Below, in pieces: positions 18,836 through 26,917 of a stretch of DNA of 64,000 bases (position 1 is the stretch's first letter; each line of letters starts with the position of its first letter). Location of the stretch: positions 278,031 to 342,030 of the forward strand of contig NZ_JAGKJI010000003.1 in the NCBI RefSeq assembly GCF_020329485.1, in the 5' to 3' direction. This DNA comes from Bradyrhizobium cenepequi. GTDB lineage: Bacteria; Pseudomonadota; Alphaproteobacteria; Rhizobiales; Xanthobacteraceae. The position numbers were made by a program, and so were the translations under genes. The notes under the pieces are model-generated. The model made no database searches, was not told where the DNA came from, and saw only the letters and a list, made by a program, of their open reading frames with translations.

Positions 18836-19498
18836 ATGAAAACGACGCAAGAAGAGGGGTCGGCACCGTTTATTCACCCGACCGCGGTGGTCGAGGAGGG
18901 GGCGAAGGTCGGTGACTTCACGAAGGTCTGGTACTTTTCGCACGTCGCGCCGGGCGCGGTGATCGGTGAGAACTGCAGCCTCGGCCAGAACACCTATGTC
19001 GAGCGCAACGCCATCGTCGGTAACGCGTGCCGGCTTGGCAATTCGGTCTCGATCTTCTCCCATGTCGAGCTCGAGGACTTCGTATTTTGCGCGCCCTATA
19101 TGGTGTTCACCCATATCTCCTTTCCCCGTGCCGCGATCAACCGCCACGCGGTGTTCAAGAAGACGTTGGTGAAAACCGGGACGACCTTGGGAGCGAATTC
19201 CACGGTGGTGCCCGACATTACCTGCGGCGTCGGTACCTTCCTCGCCGCGGGTGCCACGCTGACCAAGAGTTCGAAGGACTGGTCCATGATGGTGGGAACG
19301 CCTGCGCGCCAAGTCGGCTGGGTGAGTGCGTTCGGCGAAAAGATCGATCTGCCGTTGTCCGGCCGCGGCGAATGGCGCTGCGAGCAGACAGACGATCTCT
19401 ACGTCTTGAATGGTGCAGAGCTTGTACGGTATCCAGGTCCCAAGGATATTCTCAAGTACGAGCCCGGACAACGATTGGTACGGATGGAAGTCCGGTGA
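18836..19498 (+). CDS. Left-handed beta-helix sugar N-acyltransferase (WbpD/WlbB type)
   Basis: 220 residues, mostly hexapeptide repeats: FIHPTAVVEEGAKVGDFTKVW, IGENCSLGQNTYVERNAIVG, and LVKTGTTLGANSTVVPDITCGVG. The segment CAPYMVFTHISFPRA and the closing GTPARQVGWVSAFGEKI resemble acetyltransferases acting on UDP-2-acetamido-3-amino sugars (WbpD/WlbB). It probably acylates an amino group on a nucleotide sugar before transfer, using acetyl-CoA. The rest of that amino-sugar pathway (dehydrogenase, aminotransferase) is not in this window. A C-terminal ~40-residue extension (WRCEQTDDLYVLNGAEL) is also seen in this subfamily. Confidence 0.85.
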   Translation: MKTTQEEGSAPFIHPTAVVEEGAKVGDFTKVWYFSHVAPGAVIGENCSLGQNTYVERNAIVGNACRLGNSVSIFSHVELEDFVFCAPYMVFTHISFPRAAINRHAVFKKTLVKTGTTLGANSTVVPDITCGVGTFLAAGATLTKSSKDWSMMVGTPARQVGWVSAFGEKIDLPLSGRGEWRCEQTDDLYVLNGAELVRYPGPKDILKYEPGQRLVRMEVR

Positions 19499-19510
19499 GG
19501 CTTGAGCCAC

Positions 19511-20029
19511 TTAGTGTTGATCGAAGTCCAACAGTGGCGCCAAGAATTGTGCGAGGTTGCCTCCCCTAAATAGGTGCCCTGTTGTTCCCGCGGAGCGAGC
19601 TGCCTCGAGATCAGTTGGACTGTCGCCGACCAGAATGCTGCGAGAGACATCCACCGGAAAGCGCTTCAAGAGATCGGTGATCATACCCGCGCCTGGTTTG
19701 CGTCTCTCACTTATTTGGCGGTACTTCTCTAGTGTGGCTTCGGGGTGATAAGGGCAATACTCAAATGCGTCTATATGAGCCCCAGCCTTTGCCAGCTCTG
19801 CCGCCATCCAATCATGTAGCGCATTGACGTGGGCTTCTTCATACAGCCCTCTGGCTACACCTGACTGATTGGTGACCACGAAGGCAAAGTATCCGGCATC
19901 GTTGACGATCTTTATCGCCTCGCGCGCCCCCTTTATCCATCGCAGTTTGGCGATCTCAAACACGTACCCAGCATCCTCATTGAGGACACCGTCGCGATCA
20001 AAGAAAACTGCTGGCCTCTCAATCACCAC
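19511..20029 (-). CDS. gmhB: HAD-IIIA phosphatase, GmhB-like (copy A)
   Basis: Family role: removes the C7 phosphate of D-glycero-D-manno-heptose 1,7-bisphosphate in LPS heptose synthesis. Motif I FFDRDGVLNED, motif II VTNQSGVARG, and motif III/IV KPGAGMI then LVGDSPTDLEAA are all present. The zinc loop keeps YCPYHPEA but lacks the second Cys pair found in E. coli GmhB. I take a GTG at 20029 because homology starts within four codons; the frame is open to 20089. About four-fifths identical by eye to the copy at 29829, in the same orientation. No other heptose genes are in the window, so the substrate may differ. Confidence 0.82.
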   Translation of the reverse strand: MVIERPAVFFDRDGVLNEDAGYVFEIAKLRWIKGAREAIKIVNDAGYFAFVVTNQSGVARGLYEEAHVNALHDWMAAELAKAGAHIDAFEYCPYHPEATLEKYRQISERRKPGAGMITDLLKRFPVDVSRSILVGDSPTDLEAARSAGTTGHLFRGGNLAQFLAPLLDFDQH

Positions 20030-20129
20030 ATTGTTCCATTGTCGCAGGTTGACGTTGCCGCATCGGTTTTGAAGGCAGCAGAATAGCACTTAGGCTGTCT
20101 GCCGGCGATGGAGCCTCGAGCAGGGTATT

Positions 20130-20754
20130 CTTACGGAGAAGGCCGTTCTTGGCCCACACGAGAGGTCGTTTTCGGCACTCAGAGAGTTGACCTTACCAAG
20201 CATTTCGTCGTGCAGCTTGGCCGATTTTTGTGCGCTGAGCGTTGAGGGACGCGACAGAACGCCTTTTCCCTGGTTGCCACCGGTGCCGTTGCCGGGCCGG
20301 GACTCGGTTGGGCGCTGAGCCGACCAGGGTGTCGGGCGCATCCCAGATCGTCCTCCCCGGCGATCCCGACGAGGGCGAACAGGGCATAGCGGCGGGCATA
20401 GGTCAGCGCCGTTCCCATCCGGTGAGGAGCCTCGGTATCCTTGGCGGCGCAGACCGGCCAGTCGGACGAAATCCATTCGCCCGAGGAATGGGCAAGCAGG
20501 GTGGTCAGATGCACCTGTGCCGTGCTCGGCTCGATCCGGGTGGTTTGGATGGCCGCGATCTCCTGCTGGCTTAGGGCCTCGCGCACGATGTCGAGCCCGC
20601 TCGCGAGCGAGGCATAACGGAATGAGCGGTCTTCCTCGCGTGGAAACGGCGAACGGAGGGTGGCAATCAGCGTCTTTTCAGGATTGGTCAGCTCCGCCTG
20701 CGCCCTTGCAAGGGCGGCCGCAATCGCGCCGATGCGCTCACTGGACCGGTGCAT
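20130..20754 (-). pseudogene. ERF-family annealing protein, frameshifted copy
   Basis: N-terminal part (from [19 protein letters not shown] at 20754) matches the ERF single-strand annealing family: [17 protein letters not shown], then [24 protein letters not shown]. After EDDL an extra C on the plus strand at 20342-20344 shifts the frame. The expected DAPDTLVG follows in another frame, and [15 protein letters not shown] in a third, corresponding to the linker of the intact copy at 25745. The HNH-like C-terminal domain of that copy is missing. The frame from 20179 to 20781 is therefore a truncated product. Its start overlaps the end of the nuclease gene by 17 bases, as in the intact pair. Confidence 0.75.
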
Positions 20755-21601
20755 CGGTGCTCTCCGTCTGGGTGGCATCAAAGCTGATGGCGCCGGATTT
20801 CGATCGCTTTGCCCGGATGCCGTGTCCGCTTGCCTCTTTGGCGTCCTCGGGTACGAGCTTCTTCAGTTCTGCCTTCGCGGTCTCGTGCTCTGCATGGGAG
20901 TCGCGGGTTCTGAGGTAAGTTGCCGCAAGCTCAGCCCATAGATCGGATGATGCCATGTCCACGACCTTGACCGCTTCCAGCCGCGGACGCGGCGCTTCGA
21001 TCCCGAACAGGCGAGGCGGCTCACCGGTCTGCACGCAGCGCCAGAACTTCTTCTCGGCCGTCAAAAGCAGGTGTTGGTAGAGCGGATCGGCATGGAGCTT
21101 GATTTCAACCCACTTGCCGCCGCCCGTGATAATGGACAGCACGGCGGAGCGCGCGGCCAGCACCCACATGTTGTGCTGCAGCTGCGCCATGTGCTTCTCG
21201 GCCGCCGCCTCTTCGGTGAAGCTCCAGGGCAGCATGAACTTGGCCTCAAACACCGCGCCGGTCTCCTCGACGATGCCGTCCAGCGTTGCCGCCATCCATT
21301 TGTGAACGGGATGGCGCATCCGCTTCTGGACGTCCTTGACGGTCTGGCCGGTTGAGCGCTGATACCAGGTCCGGTTCAATGCTTCGGTCACCGTGCCGAG
21401 CTGGACGACGAGGTTGTCGGAAAAGTCTTGCGGCTCGATCTCGCCGCGCTTCTCGCGCCAGAGACGAACGAGGTCGGCTTCGTCATTGCCCAGGATGACG
21501 CGGGCATCCGAGCCGCCGATGAAATGGCGGCGATCGACCGGGTTGAACTTGACGATTCGGATTTGTGGCGCATCGGCGCCATCGGTTTGTACGCTACTCA
21601 C
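20738..21601 (-). CDS. YqaJ-family (lambda-exonuclease fold) recombinase nuclease, copy A
   Basis: 287 residues from the GTG at 21601, which has GGAG six bases upstream; the frame could start at a GTG at 21613. YqaJ proteins are phage-type 5'-3' exonucleases that pair with annealing proteins. Seen here: [27 protein letters not shown] (N-terminal helix), then [23 protein letters not shown] with the D-x(n)-E-x-K nuclease core, then [17 protein letters not shown] with the conserved Q. Near-duplicate of the protein at 26904. Upstream partner of the ERF pseudogene on the same strand. Confidence 0.85.
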   Translation of the reverse strand: MSSVQTDGADAPQIRIVKFNPVDRRHFIGGSDARVILGNDEADLVRLWREKRGEIEPQDFSDNLVVQLGTVTEALNRTWYQRSTGQTVKDVQKRMRHPVHKWMAATLDGIVEETGAVFEAKFMLPWSFTEEAAAEKHMAQLQHNMWVLAARSAVLSIITGGGKWVEIKLHADPLYQHLLLTAEKKFWRCVQTGEPPRLFGIEAPRPRLEAVKVVDMASSDLWAELAATYLRTRDSHAEHETAKAELKKLVPEDAKEASGHGIRAKRSKSGAISFDATQTESTDAPVQ

Positions 21602-21659
21602 CGGTATCTCCACTTAAAGACTGGCGCGGCACTACCTGCCGCACTGCCTTAAGCCCCGC
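21574..21659. repeat. 86-bp direct repeat, copy 1 (nuclease leader)
   Basis: An 86-base segment that recurs with the same length and about 70 or more matching bases at 24197-24282. It spans the ribosome site and first codons of the minus-strand YqaJ gene; both copies keep ACTCACCGGTATCTCC (minus-strand GGAGATACCGGTGAGT) and GCCGCACTGCCTTAAGCC. Confidence 0.75.
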
Positions 21660-21834
21660 GCCTGCGAGGTGAGATACCGGGGTGGCTACGCGCCCGGCCG
21701 ACTCAGTAACGCTCCGTTGGCGTAGAATGCCAGTCCTTTCTGCAGCAAGATTGTTGCTCTTTTGCGCGCCGCCGTCCCTTGAAGGTTCGGCCGTCACCCA
21801 GGCAGGTTGGCGAAAACGGGTGACGGAGGCGGGT

Positions 21835-22059
21835 GTGGTGGCGTCAAAACGACAAATCGAAGTCAATGAAGAACGTCAAGCAAAGCACGGGGCCCAAGCT
21901 GCGAGTGGAAAGGCAAGGTCGCGTCAAAACGCCCTTCGTCATGGCCTGTCGCGGCCAATTCCAGGCGAAGGCCCGGCAGTAGAGAGGCTCGCTCGCGCGG
22001 TTTGTCGGGCGCAGATTGAAAGGTGCCTAAAATTGATCTGCCGGATATCATGCACCTGA
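21835..22059 (+). pseudogene. Truncated relative of the unknown protein at 29065
   Basis: From GTG 21835 the frame reads ASKRQIEVNEERQAKHGAQ, then GKARSRQNALRHGLSRPIPG. This parallels EKQLRANRENAKRSSGPKTAAGR and SRNALRHGLSLPL in the 139-residue protein at 29065. It ends after about 75 codons with an unrelated tail, so it looks like a truncated copy. The open frame upstream to 21682 has no homology to that protein. The family is unknown to me by function; such short Arg-rich proteins with an NALRHGL core recur near mobile DNA in rhizobia. Confidence 0.5.
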
Positions 22060-22075
22060 AGCTTGAGCTAAGGCC

Positions 22076-22102
22076 GGCTCGTCACGGGCTCGTCACCGCA
22101 CT
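22076..22102. repeat. 27-bp direct repeat, copy 1
   Basis: The 27 bases here recur exactly at 23232-23258. Each copy contains an internal near-tandem of GGCTCGTCACG. The two copies bracket the SGNH hydrolase gene and a small minus-strand frame. Confidence 0.85.
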
Positions 22103-22221
22103 CGTGGGCGTGCCGGAATCCGGCAATTTACGGGATTGATCGCAGGTTGCCTTTTTGATAGGCGATCAGTTGGGCAAGAGGACGCGCGACGCGTTTTGCG
22201 TCGAGCGAAGTAGTTCTGGGA

Positions 22222-23007
22222 ATGAACAGGCGGGAAGTTCTGCTGTCGCTGGGGGTTGCGGCAGCGGGTGCGGTTGGCACCTATTTCACCACGCGCGCTC
22301 ATTGGCGCGGGACATACCTTCAGATGGGCACCAGCATCACGGCCGGCGTTACGCCGAAGGCCGGAAGGACTCCTGCGCTCGTTGGCGATCAGCTTGGCAT
22401 GGTCGGCATAAACGGCGGGATTGCCGGCGCTTGGGTTGGCCATCATACCGTTGCCGGCAGGGATCACCGATCCCTGTTCGCTGTGGTGGACGCGGTGATA
22501 TCCGGCGACTGGTCGCGCCAGGAAGCCGAAACCGATCCGACAATCAAAACCAACATCTCGCACCTCGCGACCGCGGACTTCTCCAAGCTGAGCCTCCTGG
22601 GCCTCGAGTACGGGCCGAACGATTATGCCTATGACTGCCCGATCGGAGAAGCTTCCGATACAGACTGTCGAACCTTCAGCGGTGCCCTCAGTTATTCGCT
22701 ATCGAAGCTCTGGGCGGCGTTTCCGAAGCTGCGGATGTTCCTGATCACGCCAGCCTGGCGGCTGAATCCAAAGGGGCTGGACAGCGACACCAATCCAAAC
22801 GGGATCGGCCTATTCCTGAAGGACTATGTGGACGCCATGATCCAGATCGCCGAGCGACACCACATTCCCTGCCTAGACATGTGGCGCACGTTCGGCATCA
22901 ACATCCACAACTACAAGGCCCTCACCTTTGACGGGACTCATCCAAACGATGAGTGTGCAGTTCGCAGAGCCGACGTCATAGCTTCGTTCGTCAAAGCCAC
23001 GTTCTGA
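22222..23007 (+). CDS. Exported SGNH/GDSL-family hydrolase
   Basis: 261 residues. N-terminus MNRREVLLSLGVAAAGAV resembles a Tat-type signal (NRRE followed by a hydrophobic stretch), so export to the periplasm is likely. SGNH blocks: GTSIT with the predicted nucleophile Ser38; an NGGIAGA glycine block; EYGPNDY with the block III Gly and Asn; and DGTHPND near the C-terminus with the Asp/His dyad. Likely a carbohydrate O-deacetylase or esterase. It lies inside a 27-bp direct repeat and beside recombination genes, so it appears to be cargo. The ATG at 22222 follows a purine-rich TTCTGGGA. Confidence 0.75.
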   Translation: MNRREVLLSLGVAAAGAVGTYFTTRAHWRGTYLQMGTSITAGVTPKAGRTPALVGDQLGMVGINGGIAGAWVGHHTVAGRDHRSLFAVVDAVISGDWSRQEAETDPTIKTNISHLATADFSKLSLLGLEYGPNDYAYDCPIGEASDTDCRTFSGALSYSLSKLWAAFPKLRMFLITPAWRLNPKGLDSDTNPNGIGLFLKDYVDAMIQIAERHHIPCLDMWRTFGINIHNYKALTFDGTHPNDECAVRRADVIASFVKATF

Positions 23008-23206
23008 GGCCAGCGCTTCCGTGCAGCCGCCTCGCGATGGTCGGCCAGGTCGCCGCAGCTCTCCTGGGCTTGAGCAGCATCATGACAAGCAGCGGGTTCA
23101 TCGCGGCCCCCCCGATCTGCCTGTCCTTGAACTTCCCAAGCGCCATCTCAAGGTCTTTCCGGAGATCCCGATCCTCCGGCAGATAGTTGATGAATTCCTT
23201 GAGCAT
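22991..23206 (-). CDS. Small hypothetical protein, probably a gene fragment
   Basis: 71 codons. The first ~47 (LKEFINYLPEDRDLRKDLEMA, then FKDRQIGGAAMNPLLVMML) have the look of a real helical protein, while the tail is arginine-rich and overlaps the end of the SGNH gene. Homologous-looking sequence continues upstream of the ATG (NGRQAFAY) as far as the direct repeat, where a stop falls. I therefore think it is a truncated gene cut at the repeat. Function not recognised. Confidence 0.35.
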   Translation of the reverse strand: MLKEFINYLPEDRDLRKDLEMALGKFKDRQIGGAAMNPLLVMMLLKPRRAAATWPTIARRLHGSAGLRTWL

Positions 23207-23231
23207 GTAGGCGAAGGCTTGCCGCCCATTG

Positions 23232-23258
23232 GCTCGTCACGGGCTCGTCACCGCACTG
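23232..23258. repeat. 27-bp direct repeat, copy 2
   Basis: Exact second copy of 22076-22102, same orientation; flanking bases differ immediately on both sides. Confidence 0.85.
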
Positions 23259-23528
23259 TTGCAGTCTCCAAATCTGAAATCAGGTGAACGGCTGCGCTCG
23301 AGCGCTGTGAACGTGCGGCCTACGCAACGCAGAAACGGATCCTTCGAACGAGTGGGGGGCGACATTTCGAGTCTGATCCCGACAAAGCGAAGCCACAACC
23401 GTCGGGACAACAGAAACGTAAGAGGGAAGGGGCTGAGTGGGATCGGAAGTGCAGCGAGGAAGTTTGATCCTGTACCGTGGGTAGCGTAGTTATAAGGGCG
23501 GGCGCCGTTGACGCAATCTGGGGGCTTC

Positions 23529-23633
23529 ATGACTTCACGGTCTGAAATCATACGAATGTTGCTGCTAGCGATTGGAATGGCGGTCCTTATTTTCGGGGCC
23601 ATCTATTCAGTCGGCGGATTGCGCTTGTACTAG
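23529..23633 (+). CDS. Possible 34-residue single-span membrane protein
   Basis: ATG at 23529 gives a short charged head (MTSRSEIIR), a hydrophobic run of about 18 residues (MLLLAIGMAVLIFGAIYS) and a short tail ending LRLY before TAG. A GGGGG lies seven bases before the ATG. This is the typical plan of small inner-membrane proteins in Bradyrhizobium, but the evidence is only composition and a plausible start. It ends just before the IS630 relic. Confidence 0.35.
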   Translation: MTSRSEIIRMLLLAIGMAVLIFGAIYSVGGLRLY

Positions 23634-23689
23634 TGTTCCGTCACTGACGGACGATTCACAAATCGGCGCAAACCTGCGAGTCTGCGCCG

Positions 23690-24175
23690 ATGAGGAAGAT
23701 CGAGCCGATTGCCGTCGGCACAGCCGATCGCGAACGATCGGAGCGGCTGGTCCGGGACCGGAACACGCCGCAGAAGGTGGTTTGACGAGCACGGATCGTG
23801 CTGCTGGCGAGCGATGGATTGACGGGAGGCGATCGCAGCGGCGGTTGGCAAGAGCCTGCTGACAGTCCGCCGCTGGCGCCGTCGCTATGTGGCGAAAGGT
23901 GTGGACGGACTTCTGAAGGACGCGACGCGACCCTCTCGTGTCAAGCCGTTGCCGTCCGAAAAGATCAAGCAGGTGGTGCACATGACGCTACACGAGAAAC
24001 CGCCGAATGCGACCGATTGGAGCGTGCGCAGCATGGCGAAGGCTGCTGGCATCTCTTACAGCAGTGCGCAGCGGATCTGGCATGCGCATGGGCTGAAGCC
24101 GCATCTGGTCAACACTTTCAAAGTCTCGCGCGACAAGAACTTCGCCGCCAAGGTGGAGGACGTGATCGAACTTGA
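23690..24175 (+). pseudogene. IS630-family transposase, 5' half, decayed
   Basis: Starts MRKIEPIAVGTADRERSERL, then RDRNTPQKVV followed by TGA at 23783-23785 where the family has Trp. It continues RARIVLLASDGLT, then a frameshift to EAIAAAVGKSLLTVRRWRRR (HTH region), KGVDGLLKDATRPSR, and the second HTH SVRSMAKAAGISYSSAQRIW. Homology stops near KVEDVI, before the catalytic DDE domain. There the sequence joins a copy of the 86-bp nuclease leader. The open frame 23889-24275 is thus a chimera of IS DNA and that leader. Confidence 0.75.
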
Positions 24176-24196
24176 GGACTTGAAATTCAGGCTTTA

Positions 24197-24282
24197 CGGC
24201 GCCATCGGTCTGAACACTACTCACCGGTATCTCCTGCTTAAGAACAACGCGGCGTTACTTGCCGCACTGCCTTAAGCCCCGC
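24197..24282. repeat. 86-bp direct repeat, copy 2 (decapitated nuclease start)
   Basis: Second copy of 21574-21659. On the minus strand AGGAGATACCGGTGAGT is followed by codons for SSVQTDGA, as at the start of the YqaJ gene at 21601. Reading then goes KPEFQVLKFDHV and runs into the IS630 relic. So the start of a third YqaJ-like gene survives here without its body. Confidence 0.7.
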
Positions 24283-24389
24283 AGGACCGCAGGTTCTATA
24301 GTCAGTAAGAGGTTCGCCTTTGTGGCGATGCGCAAATCTGCGTGTACTAAGGAGATGAGTCCGACATTTACCACGAATTTTACCCTATT

Positions 24390-25661
24390 TCACTGATCGC
24401 TTGATTTGCTCTCGATCATAAGTGGGCTAAGGCCCTCAATTTCCGACATGGCACGTCCGGCGATGCCTTGCAGGTCTCCATACAGTCCGGCGCTAGAATC
24501 GAGTACGCCTTTCAGCTGCTCCTCGCGCTTGGCCCACATCCGCATCATCGTTTTTCGCTCGCGATCGAGATCAACTTGCATATCGGTGAATTTCTCGACG
24601 ATCGCCTCGATACGATGCCGAAAGCGTGGTCCGGTTAGATACTGGTAAACCATTTCCATTTTGGTTCGCTGGCCGTCCGCGGCTCGCTTGCTACTTGCCA
24701 GATCGATCAGCGATTGGCGTAAAGCGATCGCAAGCGGGATCGCAAAGCGCAGCCTGGTCACCCAAATGCTGTCGATGAGGTCGAACGTTTCGACGCCTTT
24801 AGGCAACACGGTGGAAACGATCAGTGCAATTTCGGCTTTTGCGGTGCGTTGGTCGTCCCGCAGTTTGGTGATCCAGACATCGCTCCAAGCTTTGGTGCGT
24901 TTGGATTCCCACAATATGGTACCGCAGAGTTGACCGCCAGGACCTTGAACCCGTTGAAGGATGTCGCCGCCGAACTCACCTTTGGGCACTGGCTCAATCA
25001 TGTCTTGGGGAAAACGATTGCGTAGCAAGGATTGAAGCTCAAGTTCTGACGCCTCACCCTGCAACTGCTGGGATTTCTGTTCGGCCTTTCGGCTCAACTC
25101 CTCGATCTGACGCTGCATCCCTGCAATCTGGGCTTCCCTTTCCGAGAGCTTAGCCCTCAGGCTGTCCTCAGCCTCGGCCTTGGCCTGGTCGCGAACGGCG
25201 GCAAGCGATTCCTGCACTTTCTTCTGCACGGAAAGATCGAGTGCGCGTTTCGCGTCGTCGAGCTCTCGGGATTTGCGCAGGACGTCTGCGTGGGCCTTTT
25301 GCGCCTCGGCTAATTTTGCGTTGTTGGCATCAAGGTTGCCCTGAAGCTCCGCCAGCAACCGATCGCGCTGTTTCCGCTCGGCGGCAAGCGCGACGCGGGC
25401 CTTTTTCTGCTCAGATTCCGTGATCGACACACGTTCGATCTGAAGTCTCTTGGCGACTTCGTCGTCGATCGCTTCGCGGGCCTTGGCGAGAGCCTTCTGG
25501 GACTTTCGCAAACTTACCTCGCGCTTTGCAATGTCCGCATCCTTTTGCGCTAATTGTTGTTCGAACTGCCTGCGGGTTTTCGCGATCAGTGGTGCTGCCA
25601 GGGTATCAGTCAATTTGATCGGCGTGCTGCACTTTGGACAAACGATCTGCGGGTCACTCAT
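24390..25661 (-). CDS. DUF2130 family coiled-coil protein with nuclease-like core
   Basis: 423 residues. N-terminal zinc-finger-like CPKC (residues 9-12) without a clear second pair. Residues about 30-210 are a long charged coiled coil (repeats of Arg/Lys/Glu/Ala, e.g. QQLAQKDADIAKREVSLRKSQ). The C-terminal DUF2130 domain has ELQSLLRNRFPQDMIEPVPKG, GGDILQRV, ILWESKRTKAWSD and KLRDDQR. The D and E-x-K in GGDI...WESK suggest a PD-(D/E)XK-type nuclease fold; this is inference. No obvious partner gene, and it sits between the IS630 relic and the recombination pair. Function is not established for this family. Confidence 0.75.
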   Translation of the reverse strand: MSDPQIVCPKCSTPIKLTDTLAAPLIAKTRRQFEQQLAQKDADIAKREVSLRKSQKALAKAREAIDDEVAKRLQIERVSITESEQKKARVALAAERKQRDRLLAELQGNLDANNAKLAEAQKAHADVLRKSRELDDAKRALDLSVQKKVQESLAAVRDQAKAEAEDSLRAKLSEREAQIAGMQRQIEELSRKAEQKSQQLQGEASELELQSLLRNRFPQDMIEPVPKGEFGGDILQRVQGPGGQLCGTILWESKRTKAWSDVWITKLRDDQRTAKAEIALIVSTVLPKGVETFDLIDSIWVTRLRFAIPLAIALRQSLIDLASSKRAADGQRTKMEMVYQYLTGPRFRHRIEAIVEKFTDMQVDLDRERKTMMRMWAKREEQLKGVLDSSAGLYGDLQGIAGRAMSEIEGLSPLMIESKSSDQ

Positions 25662-25744
25662 TCATGTTTTCCATTTCTGAGGCTACAGCGAGCAATCAAA
25701 ATTGCCGGGAAGCTCGCTGCGTAGAAGGACAAAACATCCGCGCG

Positions 25745-26917
25745 CTAATCAGAAGTAAGTTTGGCCATAACCGACTGCTGAGCGCCATGAATGGGGCTCG
25801 TTTGCCATAGCTCCTTCGCAATATTGAGAGGAGTGATGTGAAGGTTGGCCCACCAGGCGGCTTCGTTGCCGTGCCGATGCAGTTCGTGATGGTGCTCCCG
25901 GCATACCGGGACGGTGAATTCGTCACTCGCCTTGCGGCCTAGTGCCTTTGGTTGTGCAAATTTAAGATGGTGCGCGTCGCACGGCGTGCGCTGGCAGATC
26001 AGGCATGGTTGCGAAGCGACAAAGGCGAGATGGGCTTTATTGCGTATCCGGGACGGCTTTACCAAAGGCAACACTGTGCGAGCGGCAATCCTCGCAGGGC
26101 GGGCACTAGATTCCCTAGGCATCATTGCCACGTCTGTCGTTTGTGACGTTGCGAGCGCCGGGGTAGGGACTTCGTCCGCTTGACGGGGTTCGGGTTCGCG
26201 ACAGATCCCCAGAAGTCTTTGGGCGGCGTTGTCGATGATGCGGGCGTCATCCGCCGCCAGCGCGTTTTTGGCCGGCAGACGTCGATGCGCCCACAAAGCG
26301 AGTGCTTCGCCGTCTTTGAGGTCGGCCATCTCCGCGAGCAACTCATCGCGCAAGCTGGCGGATTGTGCAGATGGAAGCACCGGCTTTGGGTGTCGTGGCC
26401 GGTGGACGGTGCCGTTAGCCGGACGCTGACCGGTGTGATCGCTGTGATCGGCGCCGACCGGTGGTTTGGTGGTGGGAGATGACTCTGCGAGAAGATCCGG
26501 CGCATCGAGGTCGTCTTCGCCGGCAATGCCCACCAGTGCGAACAATGCGTAACGGCGCGCGTAGGTGAGGGCTGCTCCCATGCGATGGGGGGCAACCATC
26601 TCACTGGCCGCGCAGACCGGCCAGTCCGATGCGATCCATTCGCCGGAGGCATGTGCCAGAAGGGTGGTGAGTTGGATTCGCCCGGAGGGTTGGTCGATGG
26701 CCGTGGTCTGGATCGTGGCGATTTCGTGCCGGCCCAAGCTCTTGCGGACGAGATCGAGGCCGCTTGCCAGAGAGGCATAGCGGAAGGTCCGATCCCCCTC
26801 ACGGGGAAACGGGGATCGGATGGTGGCACTCAAGGATTTTTCCGGATTGGTGAGCTCGCCTTGGGCCTTGGCCAAGGCCGCGGCGATCGCGCCGATGGTC
26901 TCGCTAGAGCGGTGCAT
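25745..26917 (-). CDS. ERF annealing protein fused to an HNH/DUF968-like domain
   Basis: 390 residues. Residues 1-140 are the ERF single-strand annealing domain ([57 protein letters not shown]). A Pro/Ser-rich linker and a helical segment ([21 protein letters not shown]) follow. Residues about 290-380 form a zinc/HNH-like domain: [14 protein letters not shown], then [18 protein letters not shown], and [10 protein letters not shown]. That pattern resembles DUF968/phage Orf-type nucleases. It is the intact counterpart of the pseudogene at 20130. Start overlaps the nuclease gene end by 14 bases, so the two are translated together. Confidence 0.82.
   Translation of the reverse strand: MHRSSETIGAIAAALAKAQGELTNPEKSLSATIRSPFPREGDRTFRYASLASGLDLVRKSLGRHEIATIQTTAIDQPSGRIQLTTLLAHASGEWIASDWPVCAASEMVAPHRMGAALTYARRYALFALVGIAGEDDLDAPDLLAESSPTTKPPVGADHSDHTGQRPANGTVHRPRHPKPVLPSAQSASLRDELLAEMADLKDGEALALWAHRRLPAKNALAADDARIIDNAAQRLLGICREPEPRQADEVPTPALATSQTTDVAMMPRESSARPARIAARTVLPLVKPSRIRNKAHLAFVASQPCLICQRTPCDAHHLKFAQPKALGRKASDEFTVPVCREHHHELHRHGNEAAWWANLHITPLNIAKELWQTSPIHGAQQSVMAKLTSD

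Noticed and set aside
18616..18915. 99-codon frame before the acyltransferase
   Set aside because: Overlaps the start of a well-supported gene in another frame and lacks any motif.
23229..23489. 86-codon plus-strand frame with TQRRNGSFERVGGD
   Set aside because: Starts inside the 27-bp repeat, has no ribosome site, and a minus-strand frame of equal length overlaps it.
22060..23640. CRISPR array suggested by repeated GGCTCGTCAC units
   Set aside because: Only two long copies 1.1 kb apart with a gene between; no regular spacers or cas genes.
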